64,000 nt of DNA from NCBI GenBank assembly GCA_027489175.1, contig JAIYAE010000033.1, positions 186,001-250,000 of the forward strand. The letters run 5' to 3'. The notes under the pieces are model-generated. The model searched no databases and had not been told where the DNA came from. It saw nothing but the letters and a program-made list of their open reading frames with translations. This document shows, in pieces, positions 9,372-17,326 of the stretch. Within the stretch, counting starts at the first letter, position 1, and the number at the start of each line of letters is the position of its first letter. Made by a program: the position numbers and the translations under genes. The DNA is from Rhodobacter sp. (GTDB lineage Bacteria; Pseudomonadota; Alphaproteobacteria; Rhodobacterales; Rhodobacteraceae).

Positions 9372-9448
9372 GGAACAAATAGATAGACCAATGCCCGGAT
9401 TCGTAAAGCGGCAAAAGACTGTTGCGTGATTGCTTCGGTGGTTGGGCC

Positions 9449-9476
9449 TTGCACAAGTTCCCCAACCCCTTAGCTT
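9449..9476 (+). promoter_or_regulatory. Possible pepN promoter
   Basis: TTGCAC (9449-9454) is followed after 16 bases by TAGCTT (9471-9476), about 20 bases before the pepN start codon and its AAGGGAG ribosome binding site. The fit to a housekeeping promoter is moderate. Confidence 0.3.
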
Positions 9477-9497
9477 CATATTCAAAGGGAGCCACGC

Positions 9498-12062
9498 ATG
9501 CCTGCAGCGCAAAAGACCGTCCATCTGGCTGAGTATCAGCCGTATACGCATCTTCTGGACGATGTGGCGCTGACGTTCCGGCTGTCTCCCGATGCCACGG
9601 TTGTGCTTGCCCGGCTGGCGTTTCGCCCGAACCCCGCACGCCCAGGGAAACATTCCCTGCGGCTGAATGGCGAGGGGTTGACCCTTTTGGCGTGCCAGGT
9701 GAATGGCGCGCCGGTCAAGCCGAAGCTCGATCGGTTTGGCCTGACGATTGCCGCCAAGGACCTGCCGCAGGGGCCGTTCACCCTTGAGACCGAAGTGCAG
9801 ATCAACCCGCAGGCGAACACCACGCTCGACGGACTTTACATGTCGCGGGGCATGTATTGCACCCAGTGTGAGGCGGAGGGCTTCCGCAAGATCACCTATT
9901 ACCCCGACCGCCCAGATGTCATGGCGCGCTTCAAGGTCCGGATCGAAGGCAACCAGCGCGTGCTTTTGTCGAACGGCAATCCGGTCGCCAAGGGGAAAGG
10001 CTGGGCCGAATGGCATGACCCCTGGCCGAAGCCCTCATATCTTTTCGCGCTTGTCGCGGGGGACCTGCGGGCTCGGTCGGGCAAGTTCCGTACGTTCTCC
10101 GGTCGCAAGGTCGCGCTCAACATCTGGGTGCGCCCGGGGGATGAAGACCGCTGCGCCTATGCGCTGGACGCCCTGCAACGGTCGATGAAATGGGAGGAAG
10201 AGGTTTACGGGCGTGAGTATGACCTCGACGTTTTCAACATCGTCGCGGTCGATGATTTCAACATGGGCGCGATGGAGAACAAGGGCCTGAACATCTTCAA
10301 CTCGCGCTACGTTCTGGCCAGCCCGGAAACCGCCACGGATGAGGATTTCGCCCGGATCGAGGCGATCATCGCGCATGAGTATTTCCACAACTGGACCGGC
10401 AACCGCATCACCTGCCGTGACTGGTTCCAGCTGTGCCTCAAGGAAGGGCTGACCGTCTTCCGCGACCACCAGTTCAGCGGTGACATGCGGTCGGCCGCCG
10501 TTGGCCGGATCGAAAATGTAGTGTCCCTCCGCGCCCGCCAGTTCCGCGAAGATGCAGGGCCTCTGGCCCATCCCGTCCGCCCGGAAAGCTTTGTCGAGAT
10601 CAATAACTTCTATACCGCCACGGTCTACGAAAAGGGTGCCGAGGTGATCGGCATGCTGAAAACGCTGGTCGGCGACCCGGCCTACAAGCGGGCGATGGAC
10701 CTGTATTTCACCCGCCACGACGGCGATGCCGCGACCATCGAAGACTGGCTGAAAGTGTTTGAGGATGCGACGGGCCGTGATTTGGCGCAGTTCAAGCGGT
10801 GGTATTCCGAAGCGGGTACGCCACAGCTGAAGGTGTCCGAAGATTGGGCGGATGGCGTCTATACGCTGACCTTCACCCAAGTGAACCCGCCGACGCCGGG
10901 CCAGCCTGTTAAGCAGCCCAAGGTGATCCCGATCAATGTCGGCCTTCTGAACCCCAACGGCGACGAGGTGGTGCCGACCATCATGCTGGAGATGACGCGC
11001 GACACCCAAAGCTTCCGCTTTGACGGGCTGGCGGCACGGCCGATCCCCTCGATCCTGCGCGGGTTTTCGGCGCCGGTCGTGCTGGACCGCAAGGTTTCCC
11101 CCAGCGAACGCGCGTTTCTGCTGGCCCATGACACCGACCCCTTCAACCGGTGGGAGGCAGGCCGCGCCTTGGCCAAGGACGTGATGGCCGACATGGTCAC
11201 CAAAGGGGCCGAGGTTAGCCCCGACTGGCTGGATGCCGTGGCGGCGGTGGTGTTCGACGAAACCCTTGACCCCGCCTTCCGCGCGCTTTGCCTGCGCCTG
11301 CCGGGTGAGGATGACATGGCCCAGACGATCCACGCCATGAAGCGGGTGCCGGACCCTACCCGCATTCACACCGCCCGGCGCGAGATGCTGGGGGCCTTGG
11401 CAGTGCGCCTCGGGGATGGGCTCCACCGGCTTTACGTCAGCCTTGAGGAACGCGCGCCCTTTTCACCCGACGCGGGCCAGGCCGGGCGCCGGGCGCTGCG
11501 GCTTGCGGCGCTGGGCCTGCTCACGCGGCGCGATGGCGGGCGACTGGCGACGGTGGCCTTTGCGCAAGCGAAAAGCATGACGGAAACGGTGGGCGCGTTG
11601 TCGGCGTTGCTGGACGTGGGGCAGGGCGCGACCGAGGTCGCGGCTTTTGCCGCCCGCTGGGGCGATGACCGCAATGTCATGGACAAATGGTACGCGTTGC
11701 AGATCGCCCATGCCGAACCGGCCGAGGTGGCCGCACTGACCGTAAGACTGACGGAACGCGAGGATTTCGACTGGAAGAACCCGAACCGCTTCCGGTCGGT
11801 CATCGGGGCTCTGGCGGGCAATCATGCGGGGTTTCATCACCGCACCGGCGCGGGCTACCGGCTTGTCGCCGACTGGCTCTTGCGGCTTGACCCGCTCAAC
11901 CCGCAGACCGCGGCCCGCGTTTCAACCGCGTTCGAGACCTGGCACCGCTATGACGCCGGTCGCAAACGCCACGCCCAAGCCGAACTGGAGCGGATGGTCG
12001 CGACCCCGGCCCTCAGCCCTGATCTGCGAGAGATGGTGGAACGGATGCTGGCCGCGGGTTAG
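9498..12062 (+). CDS. pepN: Aminopeptidase N (M1 family zinc metallopeptidase)
   Basis: Removes N-terminal residues from peptides in the cytoplasm. The 854-residue chain has the exopeptidase motif GAMEN at 257-261 and the zinc site HEYFH at 293-297 with the third ligand E316 (LKEGLTVF). Length and domain order (N-terminal beta domain, catalytic domain, C-terminal helical domain) match the E. coli PepN type. The AAGGGAG before the ATG fixes the start. Its last 50 bases overlap the convergent lytic transglycosylase gene. Confidence 0.96.
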   Translation: MPAAQKTVHLAEYQPYTHLLDDVALTFRLSPDATVVLARLAFRPNPARPGKHSLRLNGEGLTLLACQVNGAPVKPKLDRFGLTIAAKDLPQGPFTLETEVQINPQANTTLDGLYMSRGMYCTQCEAEGFRKITYYPDRPDVMARFKVRIEGNQRVLLSNGNPVAKGKGWAEWHDPWPKPSYLFALVAGDLRARSGKFRTFSGRKVALNIWVRPGDEDRCAYALDALQRSMKWEEEVYGREYDLDVFNIVAVDDFNMGAMENKGLNIFNSRYVLASPETATDEDFARIEAIIAHEYFHNWTGNRITCRDWFQLCLKEGLTVFRDHQFSGDMRSAAVGRIENVVSLRARQFREDAGPLAHPVRPESFVEINNFYTATVYEKGAEVIGMLKTLVGDPAYKRAMDLYFTRHDGDAATIEDWLKVFEDATGRDLAQFKRWYSEAGTPQLKVSEDWADGVYTLTFTQVNPPTPGQPVKQPKVIPINVGLLNPNGDEVVPTIMLEMTRDTQSFRFDGLAARPIPSILRGFSAPVVLDRKVSPSERAFLLAHDTDPFNRWEAGRALAKDVMADMVTKGAEVSPDWLDAVAAVVFDETLDPAFRALCLRLPGEDDMAQTIHAMKRVPDPTRIHTARREMLGALAVRLGDGLHRLYVSLEERAPFSPDAGQAGRRALRLAALGLLTRRDGGRLATVAFAQAKSMTETVGALSALLDVGQGATEVAAFAARWGDDRNVMDKWYALQIAHAEPAEVAALTVRLTEREDFDWKNPNRFRSVIGALAGNHAGFHHRTGAGYRLVADWLLRLDPLNPQTAARVSTAFETWHRYDAGRKRHAQAELERMVATPALSPDLREMVERMLAAG

Positions 12063-12693
12063 CCTCTAGCCCGGCCTGGCAATAGGGCTGTTCGCTGGTC
12101 CAGGATGCCATCTCGGCCCGTTTTTCGGGGCTGCGCAGGGGCGCCCAATCGCGCCCGATGCCCCGGTTGCCGCCGCCAGCCACAAGGCCGTCCTTGGCCA
12201 CCTGTTCCGACATGATCTCGACCGCGCATTCCAGATTGGCTTCGCCATTCTTCAGCGCACTGACCGAGGTCGCATCGCAGCCGAAGTTCTGCGCCGTGCG
12301 GGGGGAAATCTGCATCAGCCCGATCCAGCGCCCACCCCCGCCCGAGGCGTTGGGGTTCCAGGTGCTTTCATACTTTGCCACCGTTGACAGAAGCCCGGCC
12401 CAGAAGGCACGCCGCGCCTCAACCGGGGCTTCAGGATAGGCAGGGCACCAGGCGGTGATATCGGCGGGCACCTGTTCCGAAAGAATCGCATCCTTGGTCG
12501 ACAGGGCGACAAGGGTGGATTCGGTCCATTCCTCGCCTTCCGGGTGATGGTCCCAGCGCATCGGCGGCGCCACAAAAGACATGTCCTCGACCGGTTCGGT
12601 CTTCACGCAGGCGGTCAGCGAAGTTACCAGAACGACTACAGAAATCGCCCGTAGCGCCAGACGCGCGTCACTTGAAATCCACTGCATTTCCAT
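12013..12693 (-). CDS. Lipoprotein with a lytic transglycosylase (SLT) domain
   Basis: A 226-residue lipoprotein: signal peptide with lipobox LTAC (C29), then a small SLT-like domain with catalytic-type glutamate E109 in KYESTWNP, followed by GRWIGLMQIS (122-130), the equivalent of the GLMQI motif of Slt enzymes. It should cleave glycan strands of peptidoglycan at the outer membrane. The last 16 codons overlap the end of pepN on the other strand, so its C-terminal tail may be non-essential. Start could also be the ATG two codons downstream. Confidence 0.85.
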   Translation of the reverse strand: MEMQWISSDARLALRAISVVVLVTSLTACVKTEPVEDMSFVAPPMRWDHHPEGEEWTESTLVALSTKDAILSEQVPADITAWCPAYPEAPVEARRAFWAGLLSTVAKYESTWNPNASGGGGRWIGLMQISPRTAQNFGCDATSVSALKNGEANLECAVEIMSEQVAKDGLVAGGGNRGIGRDWAPLRSPEKRAEMASWTSEQPYCQAGLEANPRPASVPPSLADQG

Positions 12694-12761
12694 CTTTCCG
12701 CCCTGATCTACCGTAATACACCCTTAACGGCGGAGTTGTATTCCGGCCTGGGAATGAGTCG

Positions 12762-13970
12762 ATGTTGATTACCCCGTCCCTGCTTCATGTGAAAACCCAC
12801 GCTGGTCGCGGTCGGCAGGAACCTGCCGTTCTGCTGCGCCCGGTCGGGGTGGACACCGGATTCAAGGTCGACGGGATGACGGCCGAACAGGTGCTTGCCC
12901 GGCTCGATGTGCCGGTCCTGCCCCAAGGGCCAGAGATGACCGAATGGCATTGCATTCGGGTGGACCATGCCGCCATGGCCGACCGTGGCGAATGGCCGGA
13001 TCTCTTGGATGCTTTGCTTTATGCAGACCAGGACCGCACCATGGCGTCGGGTGGGCAGCGGGTGGCCCCGCTGATCAGCGAAGGCATCCGGGCCAGCTTT
13101 GATGCGGCGATTGCCCGCAAGGACCTTGCCGCCGCCGCGAAAGAGCTGGTGCGGTTTGAGGCCGTGTTCGAAATGAATCCCGAAAGCTATGTTGCTGCCC
13201 ATCTTCTGGCCCAGGTGCAGGTCGACCTTGGCATTGCCAAGCGCAGCATGGCGTCGGACGGGCAGTTGTCACGCGACCTCTGGGCCGAAAGTGCGGCCCA
13301 TTTCGATGCTGCCGAAGAGTTGCTGGATGTCTTCGATCCGATCGAGGAGATGTCCCCTCTTCTGGCGGCCACCCGCTACAAATCGGTCTGCGGGATCGAG
13401 GATGGCGCGGCCCTTTGCCGCGACTGGTACGAAGACTGGGTCGACCTTGACCCCGAAGACGCCAATGCCCATGCAGCCCATGCCCTTCATATGCTGCCTG
13501 ACTGGTTCGGCTCGCTTGCTGCGTTCGAAAAGGCCGCCCGCAAGGCCGCGGGCATGACGCAAGCCGCCACCGGCGATGCGGCTTATTCGATCTTTCACAT
13601 GACCGCCTGCAGGCATCTGGGTGACATGCTGCCCACGCTGGACCTGATCCGCTTTCTGAACGGTCTTGCGGACTACCTGGCCGCCACCGGCTGCCAGCAC
13701 CGGGCCAACATTGCCGCGAATCTTCTGACCCATATGATGCGCGACTACCGCATGGCCGGGCCGACGGCAGCCTATCAGCTGACAAAAGTCCGGGCCGCGC
13801 TTTCGGATGTGCTGTGGAACCGGCTGCATGAAGTGCATATGGACCGCTGGGATCACGGCGCTGACAGTCTTGCCTTCGCCTTGGCCGAGGTGTTCGGCCC
13901 CGCCCTCAAGCGCGGCGCCCGCATCTGCCGGCGCGGCACCGGGCTTGGCACCCGCGTCCCCCGCACCTGA
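12762..13970 (+). CDS. Unknown helical (TPR-like) cytoplasmic protein
   Basis: A 402-residue protein with no signal peptide or membrane segment. After a short beta-rich N-terminus it is rich in Ala/Leu/Asp helices arranged roughly in pairs (for example AIARKDLAAAAKELVRFEAVFEMNPESYVAA-like segments and LDPEDANAHAAHALHML), which resembles tetratricopeptide folds. The C-terminus turns basic (RICRRGTGLGTRVPRT) and may be natively disordered. I do not recognise the family. It is divergent from the transglycosylase gene and 75 bases upstream of gatB. Confidence 0.7.
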   Translation: MLITPSLLHVKTHAGRGRQEPAVLLRPVGVDTGFKVDGMTAEQVLARLDVPVLPQGPEMTEWHCIRVDHAAMADRGEWPDLLDALLYADQDRTMASGGQRVAPLISEGIRASFDAAIARKDLAAAAKELVRFEAVFEMNPESYVAAHLLAQVQVDLGIAKRSMASDGQLSRDLWAESAAHFDAAEELLDVFDPIEEMSPLLAATRYKSVCGIEDGAALCRDWYEDWVDLDPEDANAHAAHALHMLPDWFGSLAAFEKAARKAAGMTQAATGDAAYSIFHMTACRHLGDMLPTLDLIRFLNGLADYLAATGCQHRANIAANLLTHMMRDYRMAGPTAAYQLTKVRAALSDVLWNRLHEVHMDRWDHGADSLAFALAEVFGPALKRGARICRRGTGLGTRVPRT

Positions 13971-14045
13971 CGGCCCATGCACCTGACAACCCTTGCCCAG
14001 CGACACCGCCCGGCCTAAACCGAGGGTCAAAGTTGCTTCGGAGGC

Positions 14046-15560
14046 ATGATGCTGGACCACCTTACACCCGCGCCGAAACCCAAGGTCATTTCCGGGGCGA
14101 CCGGCGATTGGGAACTGGTGATCGGGATGGAAATCCACGCCCAGGTCTCTTCGAACGCCAAGCTCTTTTCCGGCGCCTCCACCACCTTCGGGGCCGAGCC
14201 GAACTCCAACGTCGCCTTCGTCGATGCCGCGATGCCGGGAATGCTGCCGGTCATCAATGAATTTTGCGTCGAACAGGCCGTGCGCACCGGGCTTGGCCTG
14301 AAGGCGCAGATCAACCTGACCTCGGCCTTTGACCGGAAGAACTACTTCTACCCCGACCTGCCGCAGGGCTATCAGATCAGCCAGCTTTACCACCCCATCG
14401 TGGGCGAGGGCGAAGTCATCGTCGAAATGGGGCCGGGCATCGCGCGCCGCGTCCGCATCGAACGCATCCACCTTGAACAGGACGCGGGCAAATCGATCCA
14501 CGACATGGACCCGACACTTTCCTTCGTCGATTTCAACCGCACCGGCGTCGCGCTGATGGAAATCGTCAGCCGCCCAGACATCCGCGGACCTGAAGAGGCC
14601 GCCGCCTATGTGACCAAGCTCCGCCAGATCCTGCGCTACCTTGGCACTTGCGACGGCAATATGCAGAACGGCAATCTGCGCGCGGATGTGAACGTCAGCG
14701 TCTGCCGCCCCGGCCAGTATGAGAAATACCAGGCCACGCAGGATTTCAGCCACCTCGGCACCCGCTGCGAGATCAAGAACATGAACTCCATGCGGTTCAT
14801 CCAGCTGGCCATCGACCATGAGGCCCGCCGCCAGATCGCCATTCTGGAGGATGGCGGCAAGGTTGTGCAGGAAACCCGGCTTTACGACCCCGACAAGAAC
14901 GAAACCCGGTCGATGCGGTCGAAGGAAGAAGCACACGACTACCGCTATTTCCCCGACCCCGACCTTCTGCCGCTGGAGATCGAGCAGGCCTGGGTCGACA
15001 ATATCGCCGCGACGATGCCCGAACTCCCCGATGCCAAGAAGGCCCGCTTCATGGCTGACTTCGGCCTGACGGATTATGACGCCAACGTGCTGACCGCTGA
15101 CCTCGACTCGGCCAGCTACTTCGAGGCCGTGGCTGCCGGCCGTGATGGCAAGATGGCAGCGAACTGGGTCATCAACGAGCTTTTTGGCCGCTTGAACAAG
15201 CAGGGCCTGACCATCGCCGACACGCCGGTCTCGTCCGCCCAGCTTGGCGGCGTTCTGGACCTGATCGCCAAGGGCACCATCACCGGCAAGATGGCCAAGG
15301 ACCTGTTCGAGATTGTCTGGACCGAAGGCGGTGATCCGGCAGAGCAGGCCGCAAAGCACGGCATGCAGCAGGTCACCGATACCGGCGCGATTGAGGTCGC
15401 CCTTGACGCGCTGATCGCGGCCAACCCCGACCAGGTTGAAAAGGCCAAGGTCAACGCCAAGTTGGCGGGCTGGTTCACGGGGCAAGTGCTGAAAGCCACC
15501 GGTGGCAAGGCCAATCCGGCCACGGTGAACGCGCTGGTGGCACAGAAGCTGGGTCTCTGA
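14046..15560 (+). CDS. gatB: Asp-tRNA(Asn)/Glu-tRNA(Gln) amidotransferase subunit B
   Basis: The tRNA-binding and kinase-like subunit of GatCAB, which converts Glu-tRNA(Gln) and Asp-tRNA(Asn) to the amide forms. The 504 residues begin with the GatB signature ([20 protein letters not shown]), contain [18 protein letters not shown], and the central [13 protein letters not shown]; the end is the YqeY-like helical domain. Length is the usual one. gatA and gatC are not adjacent, so the complex is encoded at more than one locus. Confidence 0.97.
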   Translation: MMLDHLTPAPKPKVISGATGDWELVIGMEIHAQVSSNAKLFSGASTTFGAEPNSNVAFVDAAMPGMLPVINEFCVEQAVRTGLGLKAQINLTSAFDRKNYFYPDLPQGYQISQLYHPIVGEGEVIVEMGPGIARRVRIERIHLEQDAGKSIHDMDPTLSFVDFNRTGVALMEIVSRPDIRGPEEAAAYVTKLRQILRYLGTCDGNMQNGNLRADVNVSVCRPGQYEKYQATQDFSHLGTRCEIKNMNSMRFIQLAIDHEARRQIAILEDGGKVVQETRLYDPDKNETRSMRSKEEAHDYRYFPDPDLLPLEIEQAWVDNIAATMPELPDAKKARFMADFGLTDYDANVLTADLDSASYFEAVAAGRDGKMAANWVINELFGRLNKQGLTIADTPVSSAQLGGVLDLIAKGTITGKMAKDLFEIVWTEGGDPAEQAAKHGMQQVTDTGAIEVALDALIAANPDQVEKAKVNAKLAGWFTGQVLKATGGKANPATVNALVAQKLGL

Positions 15561-15709
15561 CCACAAGGCCTAGGCGCGGGGTCTGGCCGGTTGTGCCACA
15601 TCCTGCGCCTGTTGCGCATCAAGCGCGGTCTTGCCGAAAAAGCCTTATGTGATTTGCGGTTACGGGCAGAATCTCTTATGTGTTGCCCGGACAATACGGG
15701 AGAAACCCG

Positions 15710-16084
15710 ATGCAGCGTTTTGAATACAAGGTCATTCCTGCCCCCAAACGGGGCGAAAAGGCACGTGGGATCAAGACCACCGAAGACCGCTTTGCCTATG
15801 CGCTGACCCTCCTCATGAACGACCTCGGGGCCGAGGGGTGGGATTATGTCCGCGCCGATGCGCTTCCCTGTGAGGAGCGCACGGGTTTCACCGGGGTGAA
15901 AACCACCTTCCAGAACGTGCTCGTCTTCCGCCGGCTGCTGGCTTCGGCCGAAGACCGCCCCGCCACCCGCATTCTGCTTGGTGAGCCGGCCGCCCCCGCA
16001 CCCCGGCTTGGCCCCGCCGAAGCGCCGGTTCCGGCAAGTGCCCCGACAGTTGGCCCGGCCAAGCCAGACCTCGCCGCCGAATAG
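15710..16084 (+). CDS. DUF4177 protein
   Basis: A 124-residue protein beginning MQRFEYKVIPAP, with the compact DUF4177 fold (FAYALTLLMNDLGAEGWDYV and FQNVLVFRR) in the first 80 residues and a Pro/Ala-rich tail. The start has GGGAGA eight bases upstream. Function is unknown. Its stop codon touches the stop of the convergent aminotransferase gene with no base between. Confidence 0.75.
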   Translation: MQRFEYKVIPAPKRGEKARGIKTTEDRFAYALTLLMNDLGAEGWDYVRADALPCEERTGFTGVKTTFQNVLVFRRLLASAEDRPATRILLGEPAAPAPRLGPAEAPVPASAPTVGPAKPDLAAE

Positions 16085-17185
16085 TCAGCCCGCCGCGCGC
16101 AATGCGCCCGGCAAGGCTTCGGCCAGGATATCCAGGGCTGCCTCATCGCCAAGGCTGATGCGGATACAGCGGTCCAGCGGGGCCACGCCGGGCATCCGGA
16201 TGAAGACCCCCGCCTGACCCAGCGCCGCCAGGATGCGGCGCGCGTGGTCGCCATCGCGGCCGCAGTCGATCGTGACGAAATTCGTCGCCGAGGGCAGGGG
16301 CAGCAACCCGTTTTCCCGCGCAATCGCGCCCAGACGGTCGCGGGCGGCGCGCGTCCGGGCCTGCACATCGGCCAGCCAGTCCTGATCCGCAAGCGCCGCC
16401 AAGGCCCCGATCTGCGATACCCGCCCCATCCCGAAATGGTCACGCACCTTGTCAAATGCCAGCGCCAGCTCCGGGTTGGTGACCGCATAACCAACCCGCG
16501 CCCCCGCCAGCCCGTAGCCTTTTGAGAAGGTCCGCATCCGGATCACCTGCGGATGGTCCGCCGCAATCACTGGCACCGTGCCGGGCGGGGCCAGATCGGC
16601 ATAGGCCTCATCCAGGATCAACAGCGTCTCGGGCGGCAGGTTCGCCACGAAATCCTCGATCACATGGGCGGGGTGGTGGCTGCCCATCGGGTTGTCGGGG
16701 TTCGCGAGGTACAAAAGCCGCGCGCGGGTCGTGCGGGCCGCGTCCAGAAGGCCCGCCACATCCTCATGGTCGCCCTTGTAGGGCACGCGGGTCAGGGTGC
16801 CGCCGAAGCCCTGCACATGGAAGTTGAACGTGGGGTAGGCGCCAAGGCTTGTCACAACGGGCGTTCCAGCCTCCAGCGTCAGCCGGCAGATGAGGCCCAG
16901 AAGCCCATCGATCCCCGGCCCCACCGCCACATGCGCCGGGGTCACGCCATGGTGCCGCGCCAGCGCCTGTTTCAGATCGTGGTTCTCTGGGTCGCCATAC
17001 ATCCAGGCGCCCGCCGCAGCCTCTCGCATGGCTGCGACGGCCTTGGGCGAGGGGCCGAAGAGGCTTTCATTCGCCCCCAGCCGCGCCCGGAAGGGGATGC
17101 CGCTCCGCCGCTCCAACGCCTCGGGCCCGGTGAAGGGCACGGTTGAGGGCAGGGCGGCGGCGTGGGGGGTGAGAAAGCGGCTCAT
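16085..17185 (-). CDS. HisC-like PLP-dependent aminotransferase
   Basis: A 366-residue fold-type I aminotransferase close to histidinol-phosphate aminotransferase: ARLGANESLFGPSP near the N-terminus, ANPDNPMGS in the middle, LDEAYADLAP, and the PLP lysine in TFSKGYGLAGARVGYA, then RISLGDEAALD at the end. It could make histidinol phosphate or act on another amino acid; a second HisC-like gene is common in these genomes and no other his genes are nearby. Start is the ATG at 17185 rather than one 30 codons upstream. Confidence 0.85.
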   Translation of the reverse strand: MSRFLTPHAAALPSTVPFTGPEALERRSGIPFRARLGANESLFGPSPKAVAAMREAAAGAWMYGDPENHDLKQALARHHGVTPAHVAVGPGIDGLLGLICRLTLEAGTPVVTSLGAYPTFNFHVQGFGGTLTRVPYKGDHEDVAGLLDAARTTRARLLYLANPDNPMGSHHPAHVIEDFVANLPPETLLILDEAYADLAPPGTVPVIAADHPQVIRMRTFSKGYGLAGARVGYAVTNPELALAFDKVRDHFGMGRVSQIGALAALADQDWLADVQARTRAARDRLGAIARENGLLPLPSATNFVTIDCGRDGDHARRILAALGQAGVFIRMPGVAPLDRCIRISLGDEAALDILAEALPGALRAAG

Positions 17186-17232
17186 GACGGGGAGGCTGGC
17201 ATTTTGGGGGGTGGGGACGCAAGGGGGTTTTG

Positions 17233-17255
17233 CGGTGTCCCGGGCAGGGACACCG
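17233..17255. terminator. GC-rich hairpin downstream of valS
   Basis: CGGTGTCCC (17233-17241) pairs with GGGACACCG (17247-17255) around a five-base loop, between the valS stop and the aminotransferase start. It may end valS transcription or act in the leader of the aminotransferase gene. There is no T-run on the minus strand, so termination is only moderately supported. Confidence 0.45.
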
Positions 17256-17267
17256 TTTCGATTGACT

Positions 17268-17305
17268 GAAATCAAGGGCTTACGGCGGCGAATTCAGGAA
17301 GTGTT
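17268..17305. repeat. Dispersed intergenic repeat, copy A
   Basis: A 38-base stretch sharing AAATCAA, GGCTT, GCGAATT and GGAAGT blocks, in order and spacing, with 27723-27760 (28 of 38 positions identical by my count). It lies just downstream of valS. Confidence 0.5.
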
Positions 17306-17326
17306 AAGAAACGCGCTGCGGCTCCC

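Noticed and set aside
10035-11426. Minus-strand open frame inside pepN
   Set aside because: Antisense to a conserved peptidase gene, with no recognisable motif.
13269-15566. Very long minus-strand open frame (about 765 codons)
   Set aside because: It is the mirror of gatB and its upstream gene in high-GC DNA; gatB is unmistakable and the minus-strand translation has no domain I recognise.
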